Source of the DNA: a virus
DNA length: 27,883 nt
Strand: one strand, 5' to 3'
IMG/VR virus record: IMGVR_UViG_3300042861_001593
Span: 1-27,883 of that record
Below are positions 21,979 through 27,883 of the stretch, piece by piece; the first letter of the stretch is position 1; every line of letters starts with the position of its first letter. The position numbers and the translations under genes are program-made. The notes below the pieces were generated by a model that was not told the origin of the DNA, ran no database searches, and was given only the letters and a program-made list of their open reading frames with translations.

Positions 21979-22360
21979 TCCTAAAATTATATGGGAAAAA
22001 TGGTCTGATCCATTTGGTAAAGATGATACCGATGATACAAACTATTTTGAAGACATAGAAAAGGAGACTGTAGACGATTCAGTAAAATATCACAAAGTAT
22101 TATTAACAAATATGGGAATGATTCCATATAATGAATATACTGATTGTTCGAAAATTTTTAATTTTTGGATAGGCCATACTAACTTTAATCTGTCTAATAG
22201 AATAGCTACTATAATTCAGGAAGTTGATGGTGTAGAAACATTGGATATTTTTACTAGATATCGCTTTAGGGTTGGTTTTGGTAAAGCATTTATAGATAGA
22301 GAAGTTATGAATAATATTAATACAATAATAACATCAATTTTTAATATAACCAATGATTAA
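21968..22360 (+). CDS. Conserved hypothetical phage protein, 130 aa
   Basis: A 130-residue soluble protein: an acidic N-terminal region with Asp-Pro-Phe-Gly-Lys-Asp-Asp, then Lys-Val-Leu-Leu-Thr-Asn-Met-Gly-Met-Ile-Pro, Phe-Trp-Ile-Gly-His-Thr-Asn-Phe, and a strand segment Thr-Arg-Tyr-Arg-Phe-Arg-Val-Gly-Phe-Gly-Lys-Ala-Phe. I cannot assign a function. It is followed, with an 8-nt overlap, by the ClpP-like protease, and may work with it. Confidence 0.6.
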   Translation: MLDSPKIIWEKWSDPFGKDDTDDTNYFEDIEKETVDDSVKYHKVLLTNMGMIPYNEYTDCSKIFNFWIGHTNFNLSNRIATIIQEVDGVETLDIFTRYRFRVGFGKAFIDREVMNNINTIITSIFNITND

Positions 22361-23021
22361 CGGACAAGAAAATAGATTAAATTATATCCATGAATATGGA
22401 TTAGATGTTGATAATAGAGAAGTTTATCTTCATTCTTTTATAGATAGTGGAGAAGAGGAGGGCGGTGTTGATTATAGGGTAGCCATTAATTTTGAAAAAA
22501 ATATAAGATATCTTAATATTATATCTTCTGATCCTATTATTGTACACATGCATTTACCGGGTGGAGATTGGACAGATTGTTTGGGTATATATGACACCAT
22601 CATCCAATCCAAAGCCCCTATTGGTATTTTAGCATATGCTAAAGCAGAGTCATCTAGCGGCGTAATATTCCAAGCTGCTAAATTAAGAATTTTAATGCCA
22701 AATAGTTATCTATTAATTCATTATGGTTTTTTCTCACTAGACGGAGAACACAAAGCGGCCATTAGTAATATTCAATGGAATGAAAAAGAAGCCAAAAAAA
22801 TGTTAGATATTTTTACTGATAAATGTTTGGAGTCTCCATTAGCAAAAGAGAGAGAATGGAAAAAATCTAGTGTAAAAAAGTATATATCATCACAATTATC
22901 TCAAAAATCAGATTGGATTCTAAACGCTTCAGAGGCTGTACACAACGGATTCGCTGATGGTATATATGGTCAAAACCAATACGGATCGATAGAAGCTATC
23001 AAAAGAAAATTAAATAAATGA
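22353..23021 (+). CDS. ClpP-like serine protease
   Basis: A 222-residue ClpP/crotonase-fold protease. Catalytic landmarks: Gly78-Ile-Tyr-Asp-Thr-Ile (the helix after the first turn), Ala98-Glu-Ser-Ser101-Ser-Gly (the nucleophile position, Ser101 by alignment to Ala-Ala-Ser-Met-Gly) and Met-Pro-Asn-Ser-Tyr-Leu-Leu-Ile-His123. The region around Asp187-Trp-Ile-Leu-Asn-Ala-Ser-Glu-Ala matches the Clp block before Gly-Leu-Ile-Asp, but the usual acidic residue of the triad is not clearly conserved. Phage ClpP-like proteins process head proteins or degrade host proteins. Context with virion-type genes favours prohead or assembly roles, by inference. Confidence 0.8.
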   Translation: MINGQENRLNYIHEYGLDVDNREVYLHSFIDSGEEEGGVDYRVAINFEKNIRYLNIISSDPIIVHMHLPGGDWTDCLGIYDTIIQSKAPIGILAYAKAESSSGVIFQAAKLRILMPNSYLLIHYGFFSLDGEHKAAISNIQWNEKEAKKMLDIFTDKCLESPLAKEREWKKSSVKKYISSQLSQKSDWILNASEAVHNGFADGIYGQNQYGSIEAIKRKLNK

Positions 23022-23647
23022 ATATAGAATATTATATCAATACTATTGATGAGAAAGATATAGATATAAAAAAAAATCTAGAAGATTTAATTAATAATAC
23101 TTCTATTAGAAAAATTATAGCCACCCATCACTGTGCTAAATTAATAAAAAAAAATTTTCCAAATCTAACGGTCGGAGCATTTATAGATTATCCTGTAGCT
23201 AATTGTGAAAGTTATCATAGGCATTCTATGATTCAAGACGCTATAAAATATAATATAGACTATATTGCTATAACATTACCTTTTTATTATTTAGTAAATA
23301 GAAAATACGATAAAATCAGAGAAGATATAAAAAAAAACTTAGACATATGTGAAAATAGAGAAATTAGATATATATTAGAATACAGGAAATTTGATCATCA
23401 AATTTTAGCTAAGGCTTGTGAAATATTATTATCGTCAGGCATTAACATAGTATATCCATCCTCTGGTTTTTTTCTAGATTCCTTAGATGATAATATAGTA
23501 GCATGCGGATACTTGCATAATAAAACATCAATAAATACTATTATTAATGGAAATGTCTGGACCCAACAACATATTAAACAGATTCTTAAATCTAATATGT
23601 ATGGATTTAGTTGTAATAATATTCTAGCTCTTAAATTAATACCATGA
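23018..23647 (+). CDS. DeoC-like aldolase-fold protein, catalytic lysine apparently lost
   Basis: A 209-residue protein that I align to the DeoC (deoxyribose-phosphate aldolase) TIM barrel: Val52-Gly-Ala-Phe-Ile-Asp-Tyr-Pro, the helix Asp74-Ala-Ile-Lys-Tyr-Asn-Ile-Asp-Tyr, Ile119-Leu-Glu-Tyr-Arg-Lys-Phe (the Ile-Leu-Glu-Thr region) and Gly141-Ile-Asn-Ile-Val-Tyr-Pro-Ser-Ser-Gly. In DeoC the last segment carries the Schiff-base Lys (Val-Lys-Thr-Ser-Thr-Gly); here it is Val-Tyr146-Pro. The Asp of the first active-site motif is also replaced (Ile-Ala-Ile-Thr-Leu). It overlaps its neighbours by 4 nt on each side. It could be a repurposed enzyme or a binding protein rather than an aldolase. Confidence 0.6.
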   Translation: MNIEYYINTIDEKDIDIKKNLEDLINNTSIRKIIATHHCAKLIKKNFPNLTVGAFIDYPVANCESYHRHSMIQDAIKYNIDYIAITLPFYYLVNRKYDKIREDIKKNLDICENREIRYILEYRKFDHQILAKACEILLSSGINIVYPSSGFFLDSLDDNIVACGYLHNKTSINTIINGNVWTQQHIKQILKSNMYGFSCNNILALKLIP

Positions 23648-24900
23648 CTTTTAAAAATATTTTTATTAGCATAGCATCATATAGAGATAAACAATTAGTT
23701 CCCACAGTTTTAGACTGTATTAGTAAAGCTAAATATCCAAATAATTTATTTTTTGGTATTAATTGGCAAAGAGACGAATCAGAAGATATATCAGATATTA
23801 ATAAATTATCTAATATTAAGATAGAAGAATATGATTGGAGAGAAAGTAAGGGTGCTTGTTGGGCAAGACATTCTATACAGAAACATTTATACGATAATCA
23901 AGATTTTTATCTTCAACTAGATAGTCATCATAGATTCATCAACGATTGGGACGAACACCTTTTCGCCCTGTATAATGAAGCATTAAATAGTTCCAGTAAG
24001 CCTATTATTGGAACATATGGTACAACATTCTGGCCAGAAAAAAATATTCCATTAAAAAATGAACCTTATAGGATAAGCACATTTGAATCGTTTGGAACTG
24101 ATGGAGATATTATTTCTCGCCCTATATATATAAAAAATCATATAGCAGTTAATAAAGAAAGAAAACTAATTAAAGCTAGATTACTATCTGGCCATTTTAT
24201 ATTTACGCACGGTAATTTTGTTAATGAGTGTATGTACGATCCTAATTTTTATTTTAGGGGCGAAGAATTATCTTTAAGTGCCAGAGCGTATACTCATGGA
24301 TACGATTTTTTTCATCCGTCTTATACTGTTATTTGGCATGAATATTTAAGAGAAAAAAGCCCCAAACATTGGATTGATCATGTTAAAAAAAATGGATTTG
24401 TAGAGGAGGGAGAGCATAGAAACGCATCATCTAAAAAAAGACAGCGTAAATTATTTGGTATTGATCATAATGATATTGATTTTAAACAATATGGTTTTGG
24501 AAATGTGAGATCCTTACATGATTATGAATTGTATGTGGGTTTGGATTTTAAAAACCAAAGAGTTCATAAATCCGCCTACGATCCTAGAGAAGAATATTTA
24601 GAGCCACACATTATGACACACCAAGAATGGACATCTGGTATGTTAGACAAATATGAGTTTGATATTGAGTGGCCATTAAATCAGATACCAGATAATAAAA
24701 ATTATAGTATGTTCTTTTTTGGTTTTGAAACAAAAGATGGAAAATTACTATATCGTAAAGATCTTAAAGAAGAAAAATACTTGAAAAAATTTACTAATAA
24801 AATTAAATCCACTGTTTATACAGAAGAACGTCCATTTCGCTGTGTGATAATTCCATTATCTAATAGTGGGTGGTCTAATAAAATTATTATTAATCTATGA
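23644..24900 (+). CDS. GT60-like GlcNAc-transferase family protein
   Basis: This 418-residue protein has the GlcNAc-transferase (GT60, Skp1-type) signature: Ile6-Phe-Ile-Ser-Ile-Ala-Ser-Tyr-Arg-Asp, Phe-Phe-Gly-Ile-Asn-Trp-Gln, Gly-Ala-Cys-Trp-Ala-Arg-His, and Leu-Gln-Leu-Asp-Ser-His-His-Arg-Phe, where Asp-Ser-His replaces the Asp-x-Asp motif as in the family. A further Phe-Tyr-Phe-Arg-Gly-Glu-Glu-Leu-Ser segment and a 130-residue C-terminal extension follow. Characterised relatives use UDP-GlcNAc. The family is mostly known in eukaryotes and their viruses, and is uncommon in phages. ATGA overlaps join it to both neighbours. Confidence 0.83.
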   Translation: MTFKNIFISIASYRDKQLVPTVLDCISKAKYPNNLFFGINWQRDESEDISDINKLSNIKIEEYDWRESKGACWARHSIQKHLYDNQDFYLQLDSHHRFINDWDEHLFALYNEALNSSSKPIIGTYGTTFWPEKNIPLKNEPYRISTFESFGTDGDIISRPIYIKNHIAVNKERKLIKARLLSGHFIFTHGNFVNECMYDPNFYFRGEELSLSARAYTHGYDFFHPSYTVIWHEYLREKSPKHWIDHVKKNGFVEEGEHRNASSKKRQRKLFGIDHNDIDFKQYGFGNVRSLHDYELYVGLDFKNQRVHKSAYDPREEYLEPHIMTHQEWTSGMLDKYEFDIEWPLNQIPDNKNYSMFFFGFETKDGKLLYRKDLKEEKYLKKFTNKIKSTVYTEERPFRCVIIPLSNSGWSNKIIINL

Positions 24901-25808
24901 AAATCCTATGCTTTACTACATCCTATAATAGACCTTATTATATATATAATGCCATAAATACTATATTGCATCAATCATATATTGATATTCATTATGGATT
25001 AAATATTAATATTAATTCTAATCAAGAAAAATTATTATATAATAATCTATTACAAGATTTCTTATCTGATCAACGATTAAAAATTATCTATAATAGTAAT
25101 AAAGATCAACATACTAATTATTTGAATGCTATAAAATCATATAATAGTTTAGATTATGATTTATTCATTAAAATTGATGATGATGATATATATCATAAAG
25201 ACTATATTAAAAAATCTATAGAATACTATAGCTCATCAGATTGCGATATATTATCTTATATACCAAAACATCATATTAATAATAATAAAATTAAAGACTC
25301 TATTCGGTCTATTGGGGTGTGGGGGCCTGACACCGAAAGTTCTATCAAATTTGGAATGCCACCAACATATATTTTTAATAGAAAAGCCTGCGATATTATT
25401 TTAAATATAACACTGGCACAAGCTAAAAAAATTCATCATTTTGAAGACGGTTCATGGAGAACATATTGGAGACAGCATAACTTAAAAAGTAAAATTATAG
25501 AAGATTTCGAGCCTTTTACATATAATATACATAATAAAAATACATCTTCTGCTTTTTTATTAGATCAAGATGTTACTACAATTCAAAATGAACACTGCTG
25601 CATTGCTCAATTTCGCAGTCACAAATGGCAATCATATATATATTTAAATAAAAGAAATAATCGATTATATAATATTAATAATGATGATCATGGTAGTTTT
25701 AAAATAACTGGTAATAAAATTATAATAGATTGGGACAATTGGGGCAAAGAAGAATTCGTAAAAGAACAATTAACAGATAAAATCTACGTATATAATTTGG
25801 TTAAATAG
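24897..25808 (+). CDS. GT2-like glycosyltransferase with extra C-terminal domain
   Basis: A 303-residue protein starting Lys-Ile-Leu-Cys-Phe-Thr-Thr-Ser-Tyr-Asn-Arg-Pro, the GT-A/GT2 opening, with Lys92-Ile-Asp-Asp-Asp-Asp-Ile-Tyr (Asp94-97) as the metal/nucleotide-binding Asp-x-Asp. Residues about 240-295 form an additional domain with Trp-Gln-Ser-Tyr, Asp-His-Gly-Ser-Phe and Ile-Asp-Trp-Asp-Asn-Trp-Gly-Lys-Glu. This type of domain occurs in some viral sugar enzymes and may bind carbohydrate; that is inference. It follows the GT60-like gene with an ATGA overlap. Confidence 0.77.
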   Translation: MKILCFTTSYNRPYYIYNAINTILHQSYIDIHYGLNININSNQEKLLYNNLLQDFLSDQRLKIIYNSNKDQHTNYLNAIKSYNSLDYDLFIKIDDDDIYHKDYIKKSIEYYSSSDCDILSYIPKHHINNNKIKDSIRSIGVWGPDTESSIKFGMPPTYIFNRKACDIILNITLAQAKKIHHFEDGSWRTYWRQHNLKSKIIEDFEPFTYNIHNKNTSSAFLLDQDVTTIQNEHCCIAQFRSHKWQSYIYLNKRNNRLYNINNDDHGSFKITGNKIIIDWDNWGKEEFVKEQLTDKIYVYNLVK

Positions 25809-25809
25809 T

Positions 25810-26535
25810 ATGTTATATTTTGATAAAATCTATTATGTAAATTTGGATTGTGATACTAAAAAAAATGTTTTTTTTATACAGCAAATAAATAAAACTATTT
25901 TTAAGGATAAGTGTGAAAGATTTGTTGGGGTGGATGGAAAAACTATCGATATAAATACTATTGATGATAGCATTATTACTAATGATGGTCGTAAATCTAT
26001 AACATCTCAAAAACAAAAAATCTATGGCGTATCATTAACATACGGATCTTTAGGATGCGCACTTTCTCATAAAAAAATTTGGGAAGAATGTTCACAAGCT
26101 AAAAATCCATATTTAATTTTTGAAGATGATATTATACCTCATAAAAATTTTAATAATATTTTTAATAAGCTATATACCATATTACCAAATTTATCTTATG
26201 ATATTTTCTATATTGGATATAATGAAATTCCAGGATTTAGAAAAGTCACAATAGATGATGTTATTGCTAAACCGTCAGGATTGATTACAGGAACATACGG
26301 ATACATAGTCACACCGTCTGGTGCTCAAAAATTATTATCAGTTTTTCCATTAAACAAACAGATTGATAGTAGTATATCGGCCAATCTTAATAAATTCAAA
26401 GTTTATTGCTCCAATACTAAATTAGTATCAGCTAGCTCTAGTTTTGGTTCTAAAACACAACGATCTGATAGCTGTAAGAATAATATTCAGTGTGTAGCGT
26501 ATGACAATTGGAATAATCTATTTAAAACGGTGTAG
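25810..26535 (+). CDS. GT25-family glycosyltransferase
   Basis: A 241-residue GT25 (LPS-type galactosyltransferase) protein: Ile7-Tyr-Tyr-Val-Asn-Leu-Asp at the start, Gly79-Ser-Leu-Gly-Cys-Ala-Leu-Ser-His-Lys-Lys-Ile-Trp (79-91), and Leu-Ile-Phe-Glu105-Asp-Asp (102-107) for metal and donor binding, followed by Gly-Thr-Tyr-Gly-Tyr-Ile-Val, as in family members. Relatives usually transfer galactose or glucose in LPS or to collagen. It starts one base after the previous stop and ends the second sugar block, before the late-type promoter. Confidence 0.84.
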   Translation: MLYFDKIYYVNLDCDTKKNVFFIQQINKTIFKDKCERFVGVDGKTIDINTIDDSIITNDGRKSITSQKQKIYGVSLTYGSLGCALSHKKIWEECSQAKNPYLIFEDDIIPHKNFNNIFNKLYTILPNLSYDIFYIGYNEIPGFRKVTIDDVIAKPSGLITGTYGYIVTPSGAQKLLSVFPLNKQIDSSISANLNKFKVYCSNTKLVSASSSFGSKTQRSDSCKNNIQCVAYDNWNNLFKTV

Positions 26536-26537
26536 TA

Positions 26538-26545
26538 TATAAATA
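26538..26545 (+). promoter_or_regulatory. T4-late-type TATAAATA promoter element
   Basis: TATAAATA, identical to the T4 late promoter -10 consensus, lies in the intergenic gap, 30 nt before the next ATG. A start near 26551 would give a short leader. The phage encodes its own sigma factor (21021), so a late promoter is plausible, but the same octamer occurs by chance in two coding regions. Confidence 0.5.
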
Positions 26546-26574
26546 TTAAATTAAGTAAAAAAGACTATTTAATT

Positions 26575-26850
26575 ATGAGCATACATACTATCTATTCATT
26601 TACAATAGATTCTAATATTATTAGATATAATATATATAATGATCCTATGGATCATCCTTTACCAATTCTAGAAAATAATATTCAAATAAAATTACATAAA
26701 AGTATTAATACCAGTATTCAAAACGATTATACCGTATTGGATATGAATGATCTGAGATCATATATTATTCATAGTGATCCATCTTTTGGAATAGCAAATA
26801 ATGAACCAATTACTTTTGCTCCTAACTATCCTATTAGGAGATACTATTAA
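26575..26850 (+). CDS. Hypothetical protein, 91 aa
   Basis: A 91-residue protein with a beta-strand-rich start (Ile-Tyr-Ser-Phe-Thr-Ile-Asp-Ser-Asn-Ile-Ile-Arg-Tyr) and a C-terminus Thr-Phe-Ala-Pro-Asn-Tyr-Pro-Ile-Arg-Arg-Tyr-Tyr. No recognised domain. It is the first gene downstream of the late-type element and joins the next gene by a TAATG overlap, so a late or virion role is inferred. The ribosome-binding site is weak. Confidence 0.55.
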   Translation: MSIHTIYSFTIDSNIIRYNIYNDPMDHPLPILENNIQIKLHKSINTSIQNDYTVLDMNDLRSYIIHSDPSFGIANNEPITFAPNYPIRRYY

Positions 26851-27883
26851 TGCCAAATTTTACAACTAATGAGTTGGATGATTTTAAAAGACTTAAAAAT
26901 ATCATTCTTAATGACGGATCAGACTGGAATGGAGATGATGAACCAAGACATGATAAGTATAGGTATGATACTGTAAAATTTTGGCACGAAGCACCAAAAG
27001 GAACATCAGAAACTCAAAGACTACAAATCAATGATGATGATTGTAATTTAGATCTATGGAAACCGCTTCCAAGATTCGCCAAAAATTATAATCCTATTGT
27101 GTTTGGCACTTCATTATTACAATACAATGGACCATTAAATAATGTATTATATAAATTGTTTACAGAAAAATCTATTACTAAAATAGTCTTTACAACATCA
27201 TCTGGGAAAATAGATACTTTTGATTTTAGTGCATTGACATACTTAACAGATTTAAAGCTGGTTGCTATTAATAAAAAAACTAACGCTAGTATCAATATTG
27301 ATTTTTTTGACTTATGTAAATTACAATTATTTTTTGATACTTTTGGACCTTTTATGATTGGAACTGATTCTGGTGATCCTAATGGTCATCCAGGAGACGA
27401 GCATTATACCACTATGAAATTTAGTTTTAATAATCTTACTGATCCGGACGCACCCACAAGAAATGTAAGAATTGGTATAAAAGTAAAAGATCGTCTTGAT
27501 ATAGTTTTTCATATTAATAGAATAAATAATCAAACAAATGAAACAACAAAACTGAAATATCATTATAGTGCATCAGTATTTGATTTTAAAGATAAACCTC
27601 CAGAAGTCGAATATGTGTCCGATGATCTTGGAACTCTTACAATGCCTCCAGGTTACGTTCTTGATCTACAGCAGGCTATACAGAAAGATGCCAAACTAGG
27701 ACGTATTCGTGCTGACACGCCAGAGTGGCAGGCAAGACGAAATGAAGTAGCACGAGAATTCACTATAAATTATATGTACGATCATATGTCAGAAATATTG
27801 GATATTCCTAATAATAGTCTTAGTGCTAGATCACTAGCAGATAAATTTTCATATAATTTTACTATTAATGACTATATTAAGGA
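26850..27883 (+). CDS. Large protein of unknown function, partial
   Basis: The frame starts at ATG 26850 and is open for 344 codons to the right edge, so the protein is longer than this. It is soluble in appearance. The N-terminal part is acidic (Asp-Trp-Asn-Gly-Asp-Asp-Glu-Pro), a strand-rich middle has Pro-Phe-Met-Ile-Gly-Thr-Asp-Ser-Gly-Asp-Pro and Val-Arg-Ile-Gly-Ile-Lys-Val-Lys-Asp-Arg, and a helical part near 27660-27780 has Asp-Leu-Gln-Gln-Ala-Ile-Gln-Lys-Asp. The composition would fit a structural or virion protein, but I recognise no family. The TAATG overlap with 26575 indicates one transcript. Confidence 0.65.
   Translation, partial: MPNFTTNELDDFKRLKNIILNDGSDWNGDDEPRHDKYRYDTVKFWHEAPKGTSETQRLQINDDDCNLDLWKPLPRFAKNYNPIVFGTSLLQYNGPLNNVLYKLFTEKSITKIVFTTSSGKIDTFDFSALTYLTDLKLVAINKKTNASINIDFFDLCKLQLFFDTFGPFMIGTDSGDPNGHPGDEHYTTMKFSFNNLTDPDAPTRNVRIGIKVKDRLDIVFHINRINNQTNETTKLKYHYSASVFDFKDKPPEVEYVSDDLGTLTMPPGYVLDLQQAIQKDAKLGRIRADTPEWQARRNEVAREFTINYMYDHMSEILDIPNNSLSARSLADKFSYNFTINDYIK

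Noticed and set aside
25315-25335. GGTGT/ACACC hairpin with a GC-rich loop
   Set aside because: Only 5 bp, inside a coding gene and without a T-run.
27086-27563. Two minus-strand open frames of 69 and 78 residues near the right end
   Set aside because: The + strand is open without interruption from 26850 to the edge with phage-like composition and a TAATG coupling, so these are shadows.

Overview
This window reads as the interior of a large, AT-rich tailed-phage genome (Caudoviricetes, T4-like in gene content). Every supported gene is on the + strand, genes are packed with 1-20 nt overlaps or gaps, and no stretch over 300 bases lacks a gene. Phage hallmarks are an rIIA/rIIB pair, an endonuclease VII-type nuclease, a phage sigma factor, a ClpP-like protease and several small conserved phage proteins. 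The bacterial promoter consensus, GGAG ribosome-binding sites, a Rho-independent terminator and exported proteins fit a bacterial host, probably Gram-negative. No ribosomal RNA, integrase, insertion sequence or CRISPR array was seen.

Layout. 1-2161: small accessory genes, including a kinase-fold remnant, a coiled-coil protein and a membrane protein. 2148-5792: a sigma70-type promoter drives rIIA then rIIB; both have a GC-richer, AAG/GGT-rich codon style and share an 11-nt leader motif. 5803-5890: a tRNA-like RNA with a canonical T arm and acceptor stem but no normal anticodon loop. 5905-7619: two hypothetical genes and a RuvB-like helicase, followed by a textbook intrinsic terminator placed inside the signal-peptide codons of the next gene. 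7613-10974: an exported thioredoxin-like protein, a membrane-anchored protein, an actin-like ATPase, an exported trypsin-like protease and a subtilisin-like protease.

11047-19371: a perfect TTGACA-17-TATAAT promoter leads small proteins, a macro-domain protein and a sugar module. The module has a DUF5672 protein, a GDP-mannose 3,5-epimerase homologue with all four catalytic residues, a GT15-like mannosyltransferase split by a frameshift and continuing into an FkbM methyltransferase domain, another glycosyltransferase-like protein, a deoxyribosyltransferase-like protein, GMP reductase and a GT4 enzyme. 19402-23647: phage core genes (virion-type conserved proteins, endonuclease VII, sigma factor, ClpP-like protease) and a DeoC-like barrel that appears to have lost its Schiff-base lysine. 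23644-26535: GT60-, GT2- and GT25-type glycosyltransferases. 26538-27883: a T4-late-type TATAAATA element, a small gene and a large partial gene that leaves the window.

The main theme inferred is a phage-encoded glycan pathway: about seven glycosyltransferases of unrelated families plus GDP-sugar and GMP metabolism, able to decorate the virion, phage DNA or the host surface. The most unusual signals are the tRNA-like RNA after rIIB, the terminator embedded in an open reading frame, the plant-like GDP-mannose epimerase with fungal-type GT15 and GT60 relatives, and the altered DeoC-like protein. All family assignments are by motif recognition, without database searches.
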